In this document: positions 35,691 to 44,908 of the stretch, in pieces
How positions within the stretch are numbered: the first letter of the stretch is position 1
How the letters are laid out: each line of letters starts with the position of its first letter
Source: Anaeromyxobacter oryzae
GTDB lineage: Bacteria; Myxococcota; Myxococcia; Myxococcales; Anaeromyxobacteraceae
Direction: 5' to 3'
Assembly: GCF_023169945.1 (NCBI RefSeq)
Contig: NZ_AP025591.1
Span: 620,001-684,000 of the forward strand
Length of the DNA stretch: 64,000 nucleotides
The notes under the pieces: model-generated
Database searches by the model: none
Seen by the model: only the letters and a program-made list of their open reading frames with translations
Told to the model about the DNA's origin: nothing
Made by a program: the position numbers and the translations under genes

Positions 35691-36551
35691 TCACCCCCGC
35701 CCCCGACGCATCAGCGCCCCTGGCACCAGGAACAGCGCCGCGATCACGACCATCGTCGCGCCGGTCGGGATCTCCCACAACCACGACAGCACGTAGCCGA
35801 CCGCGGCGGAGATCACGCCGATCCCGCCGGCCAGGGCGAACGCCGGGCGGAAGCCCACGCGGGCGAGGAGCGCCGCCGCCGCGGGGAGCGTCAGGAACGC
35901 GAACACCGGCAGCGCGCCGAGCGCCCGCGCCGTCACCGGGATCGCGAGCCCGATCGTGAGGAACAGGAGCGCGTCCCAGCGCGCCACCGGCATCCCGAGC
36001 GAGAGCGCGGTCTCCGGGTCGAACGACACGAACGCGAGCTCCTTCGCGAACAGGGCGTGGACCGCGGTGCAGACGAGCGCGACCACCGCGATCACCATCA
36101 GGTCTCCGGCGGGCACCGCGACCGCGTTCCCGAAGACCATCCCGCCGAGGTCGTGGGCGGCATGCACGAGCTGGCTCACGCCGAGCACCACCGCGGCCGA
36201 CGCCGCCACCCACGCGCCGCCGACGCTCGCCTCGGCCGGCAGCCGCCGCGGCCGGAGCGCGCCGAGGACCAGCGCGCCCGCGACCGAGAATAGGATCGCG
36301 ACGGCGAGCTGCTCCGACGCGTGCTCCGTCTCGATGTGCACCCGCTCCTCGACGAGCAGGGTCGCCACGAGCCCGAGCGTCGAGAGCTGCGTGAGCGCCG
36401 CGGACACGAACACGGTGCGCCTCAGCACCACGTAGACGCCGAGGAACCCGAGCAGCGCCCCCGCGACGACGGAGGCCGCGAGCGGGATCTCCCAGATCTC
36501 CCGAGCCGAGAGGAACTCGGCGAGCTTGCCCGGCTGCGCGAGCTCGTTCAC
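35691..36551 (-). CDS. zinc/manganese ABC transporter permease (ZnuB/MntB family)
   Basis: The 286-residue ABC-3 family permease has eight or so membrane segments, with AASVVAGALLGFLGVYVVLR at the N-terminus, SVGGAWVAASAAVVLG and FDPETALSLGM in the middle. The GTG at 36551 overlaps the end of the ATPase gene by 4 bases. It is the last gene of the operon. Zn versus Mn cannot be decided from the permease alone. Confidence 0.92.
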   Translation of the reverse strand: MNELAQPGKLAEFLSAREIWEIPLAASVVAGALLGFLGVYVVLRRTVFVSAALTQLSTLGLVATLLVEERVHIETEHASEQLAVAILFSVAGALVLGALRPRRLPAEASVGGAWVAASAAVVLGVSQLVHAAHDLGGMVFGNAVAVPAGDLMVIAVVALVCTAVHALFAKELAFVSFDPETALSLGMPVARWDALLFLTIGLAIPVTARALGALPVFAFLTLPAAAALLARVGFRPAFALAGGIGVISAAVGYVLSWLWEIPTGATMVVIAALFLVPGALMRRGRG

Positions 36552-37315
36552 GCGGCACCTCCAGCCCCGTTCACGGGGTAGAGGATCCGCCGCCCCTCGA
36601 ACTCGCGGACCGCGACGGGCCGGCCGTAGAGCGCGCCGAGCGCCTCCGGCCGGAGCATCTCCTCGAGCGAGCCGACCCGGAACAGGGTCTGGTCCTTGTC
36701 CACGAAGGCGAGCGCCTGTGCGTAGTTCGCCACCGCCTCGAGCCGGTGCGAGACCATGACGATGGCGAGCCCGCCCGCGCGGTGGAGCGCGCGCAGGAGG
36801 TCCATCGTCGCGAGCTCGGCCGCGGGATCCATCCCGTTCGTCGGCTCGTCGAGCACGAGCAGCTCCGGCTCGGCGGCGAGCGCCCGCGCGATGAGCGTGC
36901 GCTGCCGCTGGCCGCCGGACATCTCGCCGTAGGGCATGTCGACGAGGTGCTCGATGCCGACCGTCGCCATCGCCCGCCGCACCGCCTCGCGGTCCTCCGC
37001 ACCCGGCCGCCGCCACGGTCCGAGCCCCGGGACGCGGCCCATCAGCGCGACCTCGCCCGCCGTGAAGGGCCAGACCGCGTCCACGTGGTCCCGCTGCGGC
37101 ACGTACCCGACCCGCACCGGGCGCGGCCGTACGAGCCGGCCGCCGAGCAGCGGCAGCGCGCCGAGCAGCGACCGGAGCACCGTGGTCTTCCCGCCGCCGT
37201 TCGGGCCCACCATCGCGAGGAACGCCCCGGGATCGACCACCAGGTCGACGCCGTTAAGCAGCGCGCGCCCGCGGTACCCGACCGTCGCCCGCTCCAGCGC
37301 CACGAGCGCGCTCAT
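36548..37315 (-). CDS. zinc/manganese ABC transporter ATP-binding protein (ZnuC family)
   Basis: This 255-residue ATPase has Walker A MVGPNGGGKTTVLRSL, a Q-loop YVPQRDHVD, signature MSGGQRQR, Walker B LLVLDEPTNGMDP and the switch histidine in MVSHRLEAV. The ATG at 37315 overlaps the substrate-binding-protein stop by 4 bases. The C-terminal extension is short. It belongs to the ABC-3 metal uptake operon. Confidence 0.93.
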   Translation of the reverse strand: MSALVALERATVGYRGRALLNGVDLVVDPGAFLAMVGPNGGGKTTVLRSLLGALPLLGGRLVRPRPVRVGYVPQRDHVDAVWPFTAGEVALMGRVPGLGPWRRPGAEDREAVRRAMATVGIEHLVDMPYGEMSGGQRQRTLIARALAAEPELLVLDEPTNGMDPAAELATMDLLRALHRAGGLAIVMVSHRLEAVANYAQALAFVDKDQTLFRVGSLEEMLRPEALGALYGRPVAVREFEGRRILYPVNGAGGAA

Positions 37316-38247
37316 CGCAGCGCTCCCGCGACGCGCGACACGAGCATGTCCATGTACTTCTCGTACGTCGGCGTGCCCGGCTCCGCGCCGACGTCGCCGG
37401 GGATCCGGGCGAGCGTGGCCCCGGCGTGACGGGCGACGACCTCGGCCGACTTCGTGTCGTAGTAGTCCTCGACGACGATCGCCTTCACGCCCTCGCGCTG
37501 CGCCCGGCCGACCAGCTCGGCGAGATAGCTCGGGGGCGCGGGCACGCCGGGGCGCGGCTCGATCTCGCCCGCGGAGACGATCCCGCTCCAGTCGAGGAAG
37601 TACGTGAACGTGCGGTGCTGGGTGAAGATCTTCCTCCCCTTCGCCGGCGCGAGCTGCGCCTGCCATCGTGCCATCGCGGGCTCGAGCCGGCTCCGGAGCG
37701 CGGACAGGTTCTGCCGGTAATCGGCGGCGCCGCCGGGGTCGAGCGCCGCGAGCCTGTCGGCGATCGCCGCCGCGACCTGGAGCGCACGCCGCGGATCGGT
37801 GAGGAAGTGCGGGTTGCCCGCGGGGTGGAGGTCGCCGCGGCTGCGATCCACCGGGCCGGTCGGGACGTCGAGGACCGTCACGGCGCTCGCCGCGGTGAGC
37901 CGGCGCTTGCCGCCGGGCTGGATGTCGGCGTTCCGCGACTGGTTCACGAGCGGCGGGAGCCAGCCGATCTCGAGCTCGAGGCCGACGTCCACGAGGAGGT
38001 CTGCGTTCCGGAGCTTCACCGCGAGCATGGGGTTCGCGTCCACGAAGTGCGGGTCCTGCACGCCGCGCGACAGGCTCTCGACGTCGGCGCGCTTGCCGCC
38101 GACGTCCTTCGCGAGCGCCGCGAGGCCCTCGGTCGTGGTGACGACCTTCACGGCCGCCGCGGCGCGGAGCGGCAGCGCCGCGAGGAGGGCCGCGCCGCCG
38201 ACGGCGGCGAGGCGGAGGAGCGAGGGGAGCTTCGTTGCCGGGTTCAT
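37312..38247 (-). CDS. zinc/manganese ABC transporter substrate-binding protein (ZnuA family)
   Basis: The 311-residue protein has a signal peptide (LLRLAAVGGAALLAALPLRA). The cluster A-I metal-binding layout is present: the first ligand histidine in QDPHFVDANP, a second in AGNPHFLTDP, a third in FTQHRTFTYFLDW, and an acidic ligand in VEDYYDTKS. It lacks the long His-rich loop typical of many ZnuA proteins. It is translationally coupled to the ATPase and lies 16 bases after the barrel protein gene. Confidence 0.9.
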   Translation of the reverse strand: MNPATKLPSLLRLAAVGGAALLAALPLRAAAAVKVVTTTEGLAALAKDVGGKRADVESLSRGVQDPHFVDANPMLAVKLRNADLLVDVGLELEIGWLPPLVNQSRNADIQPGGKRRLTAASAVTVLDVPTGPVDRSRGDLHPAGNPHFLTDPRRALQVAAAIADRLAALDPGGAADYRQNLSALRSRLEPAMARWQAQLAPAKGRKIFTQHRTFTYFLDWSGIVSAGEIEPRPGVPAPPSYLAELVGRAQREGVKAIVVEDYYDTKSAEVVARHAGATLARIPGDVGAEPGTPTYEKYMDMLVSRVAGALR

Positions 38248-38263
38248 GTCCGAGGGGTCCTCT

Positions 38264-39625
38264 CTAGAAGGGGTGCGCGCCGTGCGCGCCGATGCCGAAC
38301 TCGAAGTGGAGCAGCACCTCGGGCCCGCCGCCGCCGCCCGGCGGCCGGTCCCAGGCGAGCTGAAGCCGGATGCGCTGGAACTCCGACGGGAGCCACGCGC
38401 CCACCGCCGACACGCGCTGCTCGATGCCGGCAGCGGTCGCGCCGGGCGTGTCCGGCACGCCCGCCGGGGCCTGCTCGTAGCGCACGCCCCAGCCCCACCA
38501 TGCGTCCTGCCTCCAGAACGCCTGCGCCCACCAGCCGGTCCGCGTCGCGGAGTCCTGGCCGGGGACGTCGCGGTACTTGCGCGCGTACACCTCGCCCTGC
38601 AGCGCGAGGTACGACCGGCTTTGCAGCGGCCGGACGCGGAGGTACGCGTCGGCGCCGCCGAGGTCGCGGAACGCGCCCCCGGTCCCCTCCCCGCGCCGCG
38701 CGGCGGACACCCCGACGCCGAGCGTGGCCGCGTCGCCGAACGGGAAGTACTGCAGCAGGCGCGCCGCGCCCGTGAGGCCACCTTCCTTCTCGCCGTACGG
38801 CGCCGTGTCCTGCGCCGCGAGGTGGAGCTCCGCGTACCACGGCAGCGGCGCCAGCCACGCGACGTCGACGCCGGGGCCGGACAGCACGTCCTCGGCGAGG
38901 AGGCGGCTCCGCACGAGCGGCATGTCCACGAACTCGAGCACGTGCGGGTGCTGCTGGTTCTGGCGCCCGAACGGGCTGAAGAACTTCCCCGCGCGGACCT
39001 GGAGGCCTGCCGGCAGCGACAGCGTCGTGGCATACGCCTCCTCGACGTCCACGCCGTCCGGGTTGAAGGAGAGGAACGCGTCGGCGCGGACGTAGGGATC
39101 GACGACGGCCTGCAGCCCCAGCTCCAGTTCCTGGAAGTAGAAGTGCGGCGTGCCCTTCGGGCCGAATGCCTCGGGGCGCGGCGACCGCGTCGCGACGTCG
39201 TAGCCGTCGAGCGCGGCGCCGAACGAGCCGATCGCGCTGAGGTCCGGCATCAGCAGGAGGCGCGCGTACGGGCTGCCGCCCTGCGGCCCCTGCCCGGCGG
39301 GTGCGGTGCCGCCCTGGTCGGGCGCCGCGCCGGGCGTGGCGGCGGGGGCGGCGGGCTGCGCGGGAGGCGTCGCGCCGAGCTCCTTCGCGATCTGCTCCTC
39401 GAGCTTTCGCTTCTCCTCGTCGGACTGGGGCTGCGCTGGGGGCTGCGATGGCGACTGCGGAGTGGACTGCGACTGCGGTGACGACTGGGACTGCGACGCC
39501 GACTGCGATGTCGACTGCGGCTGCTGCTGCGGCGGCGCCGAACCACCGGCGCCAGGATCCTGGCCGCGAGCCGGCCAGGATGCCGACAGCGCGGCGAGCA
39601 CGCTCGCCGCGAGCACGGTACGCAT
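38264..39625 (-). CDS. outer-membrane beta-barrel protein linked to metal uptake
   Basis: This 453-residue protein has a signal peptide (VLAASVLAALSASWPARG). A Gln/Ser/Pro-rich linker (residues about 25-65) and a short charged helix (DEEKRKLEEQIAKEL) follow. The rest, from about residue 120 on, is a porin-like barrel with alternating aromatic strands (HFYFQELELGLQAV, RAGKFFSPFGRQNQQHPH) ending in a C-terminal F. I see no TonB plug domain, so the name zinc-regulated TonB-dependent receptor used for similar proteins is doubtful. As second gene of the operon, it may let metal through the outer membrane. Confidence 0.8.
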   Translation of the reverse strand: MRTVLAASVLAALSASWPARGQDPGAGGSAPPQQQPQSTSQSASQSQSSPQSQSTPQSPSQPPAQPQSDEEKRKLEEQIAKELGATPPAQPAAPAATPGAAPDQGGTAPAGQGPQGGSPYARLLLMPDLSAIGSFGAALDGYDVATRSPRPEAFGPKGTPHFYFQELELGLQAVVDPYVRADAFLSFNPDGVDVEEAYATTLSLPAGLQVRAGKFFSPFGRQNQQHPHVLEFVDMPLVRSRLLAEDVLSGPGVDVAWLAPLPWYAELHLAAQDTAPYGEKEGGLTGAARLLQYFPFGDAATLGVGVSAARRGEGTGGAFRDLGGADAYLRVRPLQSRSYLALQGEVYARKYRDVPGQDSATRTGWWAQAFWRQDAWWGWGVRYEQAPAGVPDTPGATAAGIEQRVSAVGAWLPSEFQRIRLQLAWDRPPGGGGGPEVLLHFEFGIGAHGAHPF

Positions 39626-39711
39626 GGCTCTTCACCTCGACGCGCACGCGGCGCGCCACCCGGAGACGAAGCGCAGGCGGCGCGCACGCGCGCCACCCGG
39701 ACACTACCCGT

Positions 39712-39972
39712 CTACGCGGCGATCGGAGGTGACTGTCCCGGGACCGCGCCCAGCGGGGCGCCGCCGAGGTGCGGGAGCACCGGCGCGCGCTCGGGTGCGG
39801 CGACGACGACCACGACCGGCGCGACGTCTGGCGTCGCGGTGCGCGCGGCGTCCGCGTGACGGACGACGCAGACGGCGCAGTCGTCCGCACCGTGGGGCCC
39901 CGTGTGGACGTGCGGCGCCGCGGCCGTGACGACCAGGAACACGGCGAGGCCGGCGGCGACGAGGGCGCGCAT
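39712..39972 (-). CDS. small secreted His/Cys protein (DUF2946-like)
   Basis: The 86-residue protein has a signal peptide (RALVAAGLAVFLVVTAAA) followed by PHVHTGPHGADDCAVCVVRHADAA. Clustered His, Cys and Asp suggest metal binding. Similar small proteins sit at the head of copper or zinc gene clusters (DUF2946 type). It is the first gene of the minus-strand operon, 86 bases ahead of the barrel protein. It may be a periplasmic metal-binding accessory; the metal is not certain. Confidence 0.7.
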   Translation of the reverse strand: MRALVAAGLAVFLVVTAAAPHVHTGPHGADDCAVCVVRHADAARTATPDVAPVVVVVAAPERAPVLPHLGGAPLGAVPGQSPPIAA

Positions 39973-40036
39973 CGACCGCAAGCATTGTGGCGAACGCCGG
40001 GTCGTGTCAACCCGAACGACCCCGGCGCGCCCTCCC

Positions 40037-40083
40037 ACTCCGGGCCGGCGCAGCGCCTCGGCGCCACGCTCAGGGCGAACGGA
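40037..40083. repeat. REP-like palindromic repeat
   Basis: It shares ACTCCGGGC and CGCTCAGGGCGAACGGA with 35614-35662, with a GC-rich inner palindrome between. It lies in the short gap between the CoA-transferase gene and the small His/Cys gene, where the zinc operon promoter should also be. Confidence 0.7.
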
Positions 40084-40114
40084 TCGGGTCCGCGCACCGC
40101 TCCGGGACCGCCAC

Positions 40115-41290
40115 TCACCCACCGAGAACGCCCCCTGCGCGGAGCGCGGCGATCTCCTCCGCCCCGAACCCGGCCTCCGCGAGCACCTCGGCCCCGTGCT
40201 CTCCGAGGCGCGGCGCGGGCCGGCGCGGTGCGGCGACGCCCCGGATCCGCACGGGCGAGGCCACGCCCGGGATGGCCCGACCCTCCCACGGCGTGTCCAC
40301 CTCGACGAACGCGCCGCGCGCGGCGAGCTGCGGATCGGCGCGGGGCTCGTCGCCCTCGAGCACGGGGGCGAGGCAGACGTCGTGCGCCGCCGCGAACGCC
40401 GCCCACTCGTCCCGCGTCCGCGAGGCGAAGATCGCCTCGAGCTCCGCGCGCGGCCCCGCGCCGCCGCCCTCGAGCTGGCGCTCCGCGAGCTCGGGCCGTC
40501 CGGCCGCCTCGCAGAACGCGGCGAAGAACTTGGGTTCGAGCGCGCCGAGCGCGACGAAGCGGCGGTCGCGCGTCTCGTACACGCCGTAGCACGCGGCGCC
40601 GCCGGACAGCAGCTCGCGGCCACGCGCGAGCGGCGTGCCGCGCGCGGCGGCGATCCCGAGCGGCATCGCGAGCAGCGCGAGCGCGCCCTCCGTCATCGAG
40701 ACGTCGACGTGGGCGCCCCGCCCCGTCGCGGCGCGTCCCACGAGCGCAGCGAGCATGCCCGTCACCGCCGGCCACGCGCCGCCCGCGACGTCCGCGAGCT
40801 GCACGCCCGGGGGCGCCGGCGCCTCGGGCGGCCCGCAGAGAGCGAGCACGCCGGCGACCGCGCAGTAGTCGAGGTCGTGCCCCGCGCGCGTCGCGTACGG
40901 ACCGTCCTGCCCGTAGCCGGTGATCGAGCAGAGGACGAGCCCGGGGTTCACGGCCCGGAGCGCCTCGTACCCGAGGCCGAGCCGGTCGAGCACGCCGGGC
41001 CGGAAGGACTCGACGATCGCGTCCGCGCGCCCGGCCAGCCGCAGGAAGGCGGCACGGCCGTCGGGGCGCGCGAGGTCGAGGGCCAGGGAGCGCTTGTTGC
41101 GGTTCAGCGCGTGGTACGCCCCGGACTGCGCGCCCGCGAGCGGCGGCATCCAGCGGATCCAGTCCCCGCCGCCGGGGTCCTCCACCTTCACGACGTCGGC
41201 GCCGAGATCGGCGAGGACGAGCGTCGCGTACGGGCCGGGCAGCAGGCGCGAGAGATCGAGGACGCGGATCCCCTCGAGCGGGAGCGGCAC
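40115..41290 (-). CDS. CaiB/BaiF family CoA-transferase
   Basis: The 391-residue class III CoA-transferase/racemase begins LEGIRVLDLSRLLPGPYAT. It has LADLGADVVKVEDPGGGD, NRNKRSLALDL and GYGQDGPYATRAGHDLDY, where the final aspartate is the catalytic residue. The length fits monomers of this family. The gene lies 17 bases after the SCP2 gene. The acyl-CoA substrate is unknown, but neighbours suggest fatty-acyl or branched acyl-CoA metabolism. Confidence 0.92.
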   Translation of the reverse strand: MPLPLEGIRVLDLSRLLPGPYATLVLADLGADVVKVEDPGGGDWIRWMPPLAGAQSGAYHALNRNKRSLALDLARPDGRAAFLRLAGRADAIVESFRPGVLDRLGLGYEALRAVNPGLVLCSITGYGQDGPYATRAGHDLDYCAVAGVLALCGPPEAPAPPGVQLADVAGGAWPAVTGMLAALVGRAATGRGAHVDVSMTEGALALLAMPLGIAAARGTPLARGRELLSGGAACYGVYETRDRRFVALGALEPKFFAAFCEAAGRPELAERQLEGGGAGPRAELEAIFASRTRDEWAAFAAAHDVCLAPVLEGDEPRADPQLAARGAFVEVDTPWEGRAIPGVASPVRIRGVAAPRRPAPRLGEHGAEVLAEAGFGAEEIAALRAGGVLGG

Positions 41291-41307
41291 GGGGCGCCCG
41301 CCTGCGC

Positions 41308-41646
41308 TCAGATCAGGATCTGCTGCAGCTTCATCGCGAGCCCCATGTCGCCCTGGATCTTGAGCTTACCGGACATGAAGGCCATCTGCGGGTTGAGCTT
41401 CCCGTTCACGATGTTGAGGAAGTCGGTGTCGGTCGCGGCGACGGTGCACTTCGCGTTCGTGGTCGAGCCGGCCGAGATCTTCCCGCCGGGCGCGGTGCAG
41501 TCCACCGACCAGCTCCCGCCCCCCGGGCCGCTGATGTTGAACTGGTAGATGGCGTTGATCTTCCCGAGCACGTCCGGCTTCGCCTGGAACTTCGAGGGGA
41601 TGTGGCGATCGAAGACGTCCTGCACGCTCGTCACTTGCTCGGCCAT
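41308..41646 (-). CDS. SCP2 sterol-binding domain protein
   Basis: This 112-residue stand-alone SCP2 domain has YQFNISGPGGGSWSVDCT, then CTVAATDTDFLNIVNGKLNP and MAFMSGKLKIQGDMGLAMKL, the last being the lipid-binding signature. It binds acyl-CoAs or lipids non-specifically. It is grouped with the CoA-transferase and, further upstream, an acyl-CoA ligase. Confidence 0.92.
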   Translation of the reverse strand: MAEQVTSVQDVFDRHIPSKFQAKPDVLGKINAIYQFNISGPGGGSWSVDCTAPGGKISAGSTTNAKCTVAATDTDFLNIVNGKLNPQMAFMSGKLKIQGDMGLAMKLQQILI

Positions 41647-41750
41647 CGGCGCTCCCGTCGGGCGAACGGATCGATTCCGGAATCGGGTGGAACCTATTGG
41701 CCGCTCCCGGGCCTGTCAAGCGAGGGAGCCGAGGCGGCGATCGCTCACCA

Positions 41751-42131
41751 TCAAACGCGGCGGCCCTGCACGACGTCGTTCACCGCGGCGGTGAGGGCGT
41801 CGGGATCGACGGGCTTGATGAGGACCGCGTCGACGTCCTTCCCGCGGGCGCGCGTGATGTCCTCGCGCTCCGCCCACCCCGTGACGATCACGACCGGCAC
41901 CGTCGGCGCGATCGCCTTGGCGGCCTTGGCCATCTCGAGCCCGCCCATGCCCGGCATGCCGACGTCGGTGACGACGACGTCGACCGAGTGCTCGGACAGC
42001 GTCTTGAGACCGTCCTGACCGCTCGCCGCCGAGAACACCTCGCACCCGGAGGCCGAGAGCACCTCGGCCATCAGCTCCCGGTTGTCGTCGTCGTCCTCGA
42101 CGAGGAGGACGCGCAGCCCGCTCTGGTCCAT
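41751..42131 (-). CDS. single-domain response regulator
   Basis: The 126-residue CheY-like receiver has the acidic pocket VEDDDDN, the phospho-acceptor Asp56 in VVVTDVGMPG, the Thr in VIVTGW and the Lys in LIKPVD. There is no output domain. It lies between the acyl-CoA ligase and SCP2 genes with gaps of about 100 bases on both sides. The partner kinase is not in the window. Confidence 0.93.
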   Translation of the reverse strand: MDQSGLRVLLVEDDDDNRELMAEVLSASGCEVFSAASGQDGLKTLSEHSVDVVVTDVGMPGMGGLEMAKAAKAIAPTVPVVIVTGWAEREDITRARGKDVDAVLIKPVDPDALTAAVNDVVQGRRV

Positions 42132-42227
42132 GCGACCCCTTCCCCGATGCGGCCGGTCACGACCGGGACAACCGCCACACGCTCACTTAACCACCGCCCC
42201 CGGGGACGCGCGAGCGCCTCAAGGGGG

Positions 42228-44051
42228 CTATTCACCCTGCTCGGCGTAGAACGCGTCGAGCACCTCGCGGTAGCGCTGCGTGACGACCTTCCGCTTCACC
42301 TTGAGCGTGGGGGTGAGCTCACCCGTGTCCTGCGTGAAATCGCGGGGCAGGATGGCGAATTTCTTGATCGTGGCATAGCTCGCCTGCTTCGCGTTGAGCG
42401 CGTCCACCGCCTGCTGGATCCGCGCGCGCATCCGCGGGTCCTGGTGGAGACCCTCGCCGGCGGGGAGCCGGTTGTCGGCCGCCCACCTCCGGGCGTTCTC
42501 CTCGTTCAAGGTGATGAGCGCCGAGAGGAACTTCCGCTTGTCGCCGTGGACCACCACCTGCGAGACGAGCGGATCGGTCTTGAGCTCGTTCTCGAGGTTC
42601 TGCGGCGCGACGTTCTTCCCGCCGGCCGTGACGATGATGTCCTTCTTCCGGTCGGTGATCTTGAGGTGGCCGGCCTCGTCGACGAAGCCGATGTCGCCGG
42701 TGTAGAGCCACCCGTCCTTCAGCACCTCCGCGGTCGCGGCCTCGTTCCCGTAGTAGCCCTTCATCACGCAGCCGCCCTTCACGAGGATCTCGCCGTCCTC
42801 GGCGATGCGGACCTGCGTGCCGGGGACCGGCGGGCCCACCGTGCCGATCCGGTTCTGACCCGGCCGGTTCACGAAGGTCCCGGCGGACGTCTCGGTGAGC
42901 CCGTAGCCCTCGAGGATCGTGAAGCCGAGCACCTGGAAGAACCAGGCGATCTTCGGCGAGAGGGGCGCGCCGCCGGAGACGAAGAGGCGCATCCGCCCTC
43001 CGAACCGCTCCGCGAGGGCGTGGGACAGCTTCGGGAACACGAGCTTCTTCCCGATCAGCATCCCGAACGACGCGTACTCCTTCCCCTGCTCCTTCGCCGT
43101 CGCGTACTGCTCGAAGCTCTCCATCGAGAGGTGGAAGAGCTTGCCCTTGAGGCCCGGCGTCGCGAGGCCCTTCGTGACCACGGTGTTGTACGCCTTCTCG
43201 AAGATGCGTGGCACCGCCGGCATCACCGTCGGCCGGACCTCGGCGGCGTTGTCCATGATCTTGTCGAGCGACTCGACGAACGCGGCCGTCGCGCCGGTCG
43301 CGAACCACACCGCCTCGATGACCTTCGCGAACGAGTGGGCCATCGGCAGGAACATGAGGACGACGTCCTGCTCGTTGATGATCTTGATCTCCTCGATCGC
43401 GTACGCCTCGTAGACCCAGTTGCCGTGGGTGAGGATGACGCCCTTCGGGTTGCCGGTCGTCCCCGACGTGTAGATGAAGCTCGCCGGATCGTCGCGACCG
43501 ATCTTCGCGAGCCGCTCCTCGTGCGCCCGCGGGTGCGCGTTCCGCCACTCGGCGCCGGCGCGCTCCACGTCGGCGAGGGTGTGCTCGAACTCGCCCTGCG
43601 CCGGACCCTGCGCCCGGATGACGCCCTCGAGCGCGGGAAGCTGCGCCCGCACCTCGCGGATCTTCGCGACCTGGACCTCCGAGTCGCAGAAGATGAACCG
43701 CGCGCCCGAGTCCGCCAGGATGTACTGGCACTCCGCCGGGCGGTTCGACTGGTAGATCGTCACGGTGATGGCGCCGGCGCCGAGGATGCCGAGGTCGGCG
43801 AGGATCCACTCGAGGTTCGTCTCGCCGATGATCGCGATCCGGTCGCCGGGGCGGACGCCCATCGCCGCGAGCCCGTCCGCGACGTCCCGCGCCCGCCTCG
43901 CCATCTCCGTCCAGGAGACGTCCTCCCAGCCCCCGCCGCGCTTGTGCTTCACCGCCGCGCGCGCGCCACGCAGGCGCGCCTGCTCCTCGAACAGCGCGAC
44001 GAGGTTCTGCGCCACCGGCGCGCCCTTCCTCAGCTCCGCCTCGGCGATCAT
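42228..44051 (-). CDS. long-chain fatty acid-CoA ligase (FadD15-like)
   Basis: The 607-residue AMP-forming enzyme has motif A5 region YTSGTTGNPKGV at about 196, YGLTETSAG at about 385, YTGDIGFVDEAGHL and ITDRKKDIIVTAGGKNVAP near 480, the last containing the hinge and catalytic lysine region. This spelling is typical of the bacterial FadD15/long-chain group. It lies 13 bases after a TPR protein gene and upstream of the response regulator and SCP2 genes. Confidence 0.94.
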   Translation of the reverse strand: MIAEAELRKGAPVAQNLVALFEEQARLRGARAAVKHKRGGGWEDVSWTEMARRARDVADGLAAMGVRPGDRIAIIGETNLEWILADLGILGAGAITVTIYQSNRPAECQYILADSGARFIFCDSEVQVAKIREVRAQLPALEGVIRAQGPAQGEFEHTLADVERAGAEWRNAHPRAHEERLAKIGRDDPASFIYTSGTTGNPKGVILTHGNWVYEAYAIEEIKIINEQDVVLMFLPMAHSFAKVIEAVWFATGATAAFVESLDKIMDNAAEVRPTVMPAVPRIFEKAYNTVVTKGLATPGLKGKLFHLSMESFEQYATAKEQGKEYASFGMLIGKKLVFPKLSHALAERFGGRMRLFVSGGAPLSPKIAWFFQVLGFTILEGYGLTETSAGTFVNRPGQNRIGTVGPPVPGTQVRIAEDGEILVKGGCVMKGYYGNEAATAEVLKDGWLYTGDIGFVDEAGHLKITDRKKDIIVTAGGKNVAPQNLENELKTDPLVSQVVVHGDKRKFLSALITLNEENARRWAADNRLPAGEGLHQDPRMRARIQQAVDALNAKQASYATIKKFAILPRDFTQDTGELTPTLKVKRKVVTQRYREVLDAFYAEQGE

Positions 44052-44064
44052 CGCAGGTCCCTCC

Positions 44065-44844
44065 TCACTTCAGCTCGTCCCGCGCCACCTTCTGCCAGCG
44101 ACGCTCCTCGGGCGCATCGTACCGGCCCGGCTCGCCCGACGCTGCTCTCTCGAGCTGGGCCCGCGCCGCCTTCTTCTCGCCCTCCTTCTCGTAGAGGTCG
44201 GCGAGGTAGACGCGGGCCCGGACGTTGTCCGGGTTCTTCTTCAGGGCCGCGAGGAGCGCCTGCTCGCTCTTCCGCGCGTCGTACTTCGGCCAGGGCAGCT
44301 TGAACCAGAAGCGTCCCCACGCCGTCTGGATGCTGCCGTTCTGGAAGTTGGGATCGATCCGCTCCGCCTTCGAGAGCCGGTCCTTGAACTTCCCCTCGAT
44401 GCCCTGCCGCAGCGCGCTGAAGATGCCGATCCCGAGCGAGTAGTTCCCCATCCCCGCGGCGGCGAAGTGATAGCCCTCGACGCGGTTCGGGTTCGCGGCG
44501 ATCGCCTTGTCGCCGTATTCCCAGCCTTTCTTGCCGAGCTTGCTCTTCGCGTCGTTCGGAAGCGCGGGGTCGTCCGAAAGCCAGAAGTAGAGGCGCGCGA
44601 GGCGCCAGAGCACCTCGTAGTCGCCGGGCGCGCGCTGCTCGGCGGCCTCGAGCTTCGTCCGGATCTCTTCGATCGCCCCCGGCTGGTCGCGGCGCTCGTA
44701 CGCGGCGTCCGCTTCCTTCAGGAGCGCGCCGGCGCCGGCGTCTTGGCGCGCCGCGTCATCGGCCGGCGTGGTGCCCGACGGCTGCTGGGCCAGGGTCGGG
44801 GCTGCGGCGAGCGCGCACAGCACGAGCAGCAGGCGACTGGGCAT
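44065..44844 (-). CDS. exported TPR-like protein
   Basis: The 259-residue protein has a signal peptide (RLLLVLCALAAAPTLAQQP). Helical repeats follow: ALLKEADAAYERRDQPGAIE, WRLARLYFWLSDD, AAGMGNYSLGIGIFSALRQG, and a final TPR (QALLAALKKNPDNVRARVYL, ADLYEKEGEKKAAR). The middle resembles the TatT/TRAP-associated helical proteins. The ATG at 44844 is the one directly before the signal peptide; one 12 bases earlier is also possible. The acyl-CoA ligase gene begins 13 bases downstream. Confidence 0.8.
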   Translation of the reverse strand: MPSRLLLVLCALAAAPTLAQQPSGTTPADDAARQDAGAGALLKEADAAYERRDQPGAIEEIRTKLEAAEQRAPGDYEVLWRLARLYFWLSDDPALPNDAKSKLGKKGWEYGDKAIAANPNRVEGYHFAAAGMGNYSLGIGIFSALRQGIEGKFKDRLSKAERIDPNFQNGSIQTAWGRFWFKLPWPKYDARKSEQALLAALKKNPDNVRARVYLADLYEKEGEKKAARAQLERAASGEPGRYDAPEERRWQKVARDELK

Positions 44845-44908
44845 CGGCGTTCCCATGCTGGGCACGGGAGGTCTGCGCAGCAACCGTCTGGAGGTTCACT
44901 GTGCGTTG

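Noticed and set aside
39973..40114. Zur-binding site upstream of the zinc operon
   Set aside because: I looked for an AT-rich palindrome of the Zur type; the region is GC-rich, and I see only a REP-like repeat.
37312..40775. Long minus-strand frames overlapping the zinc operon (for example 38244-40775)
   Set aside because: They are out-of-frame shadows of the barrel, His/Cys and CoA-transferase genes.
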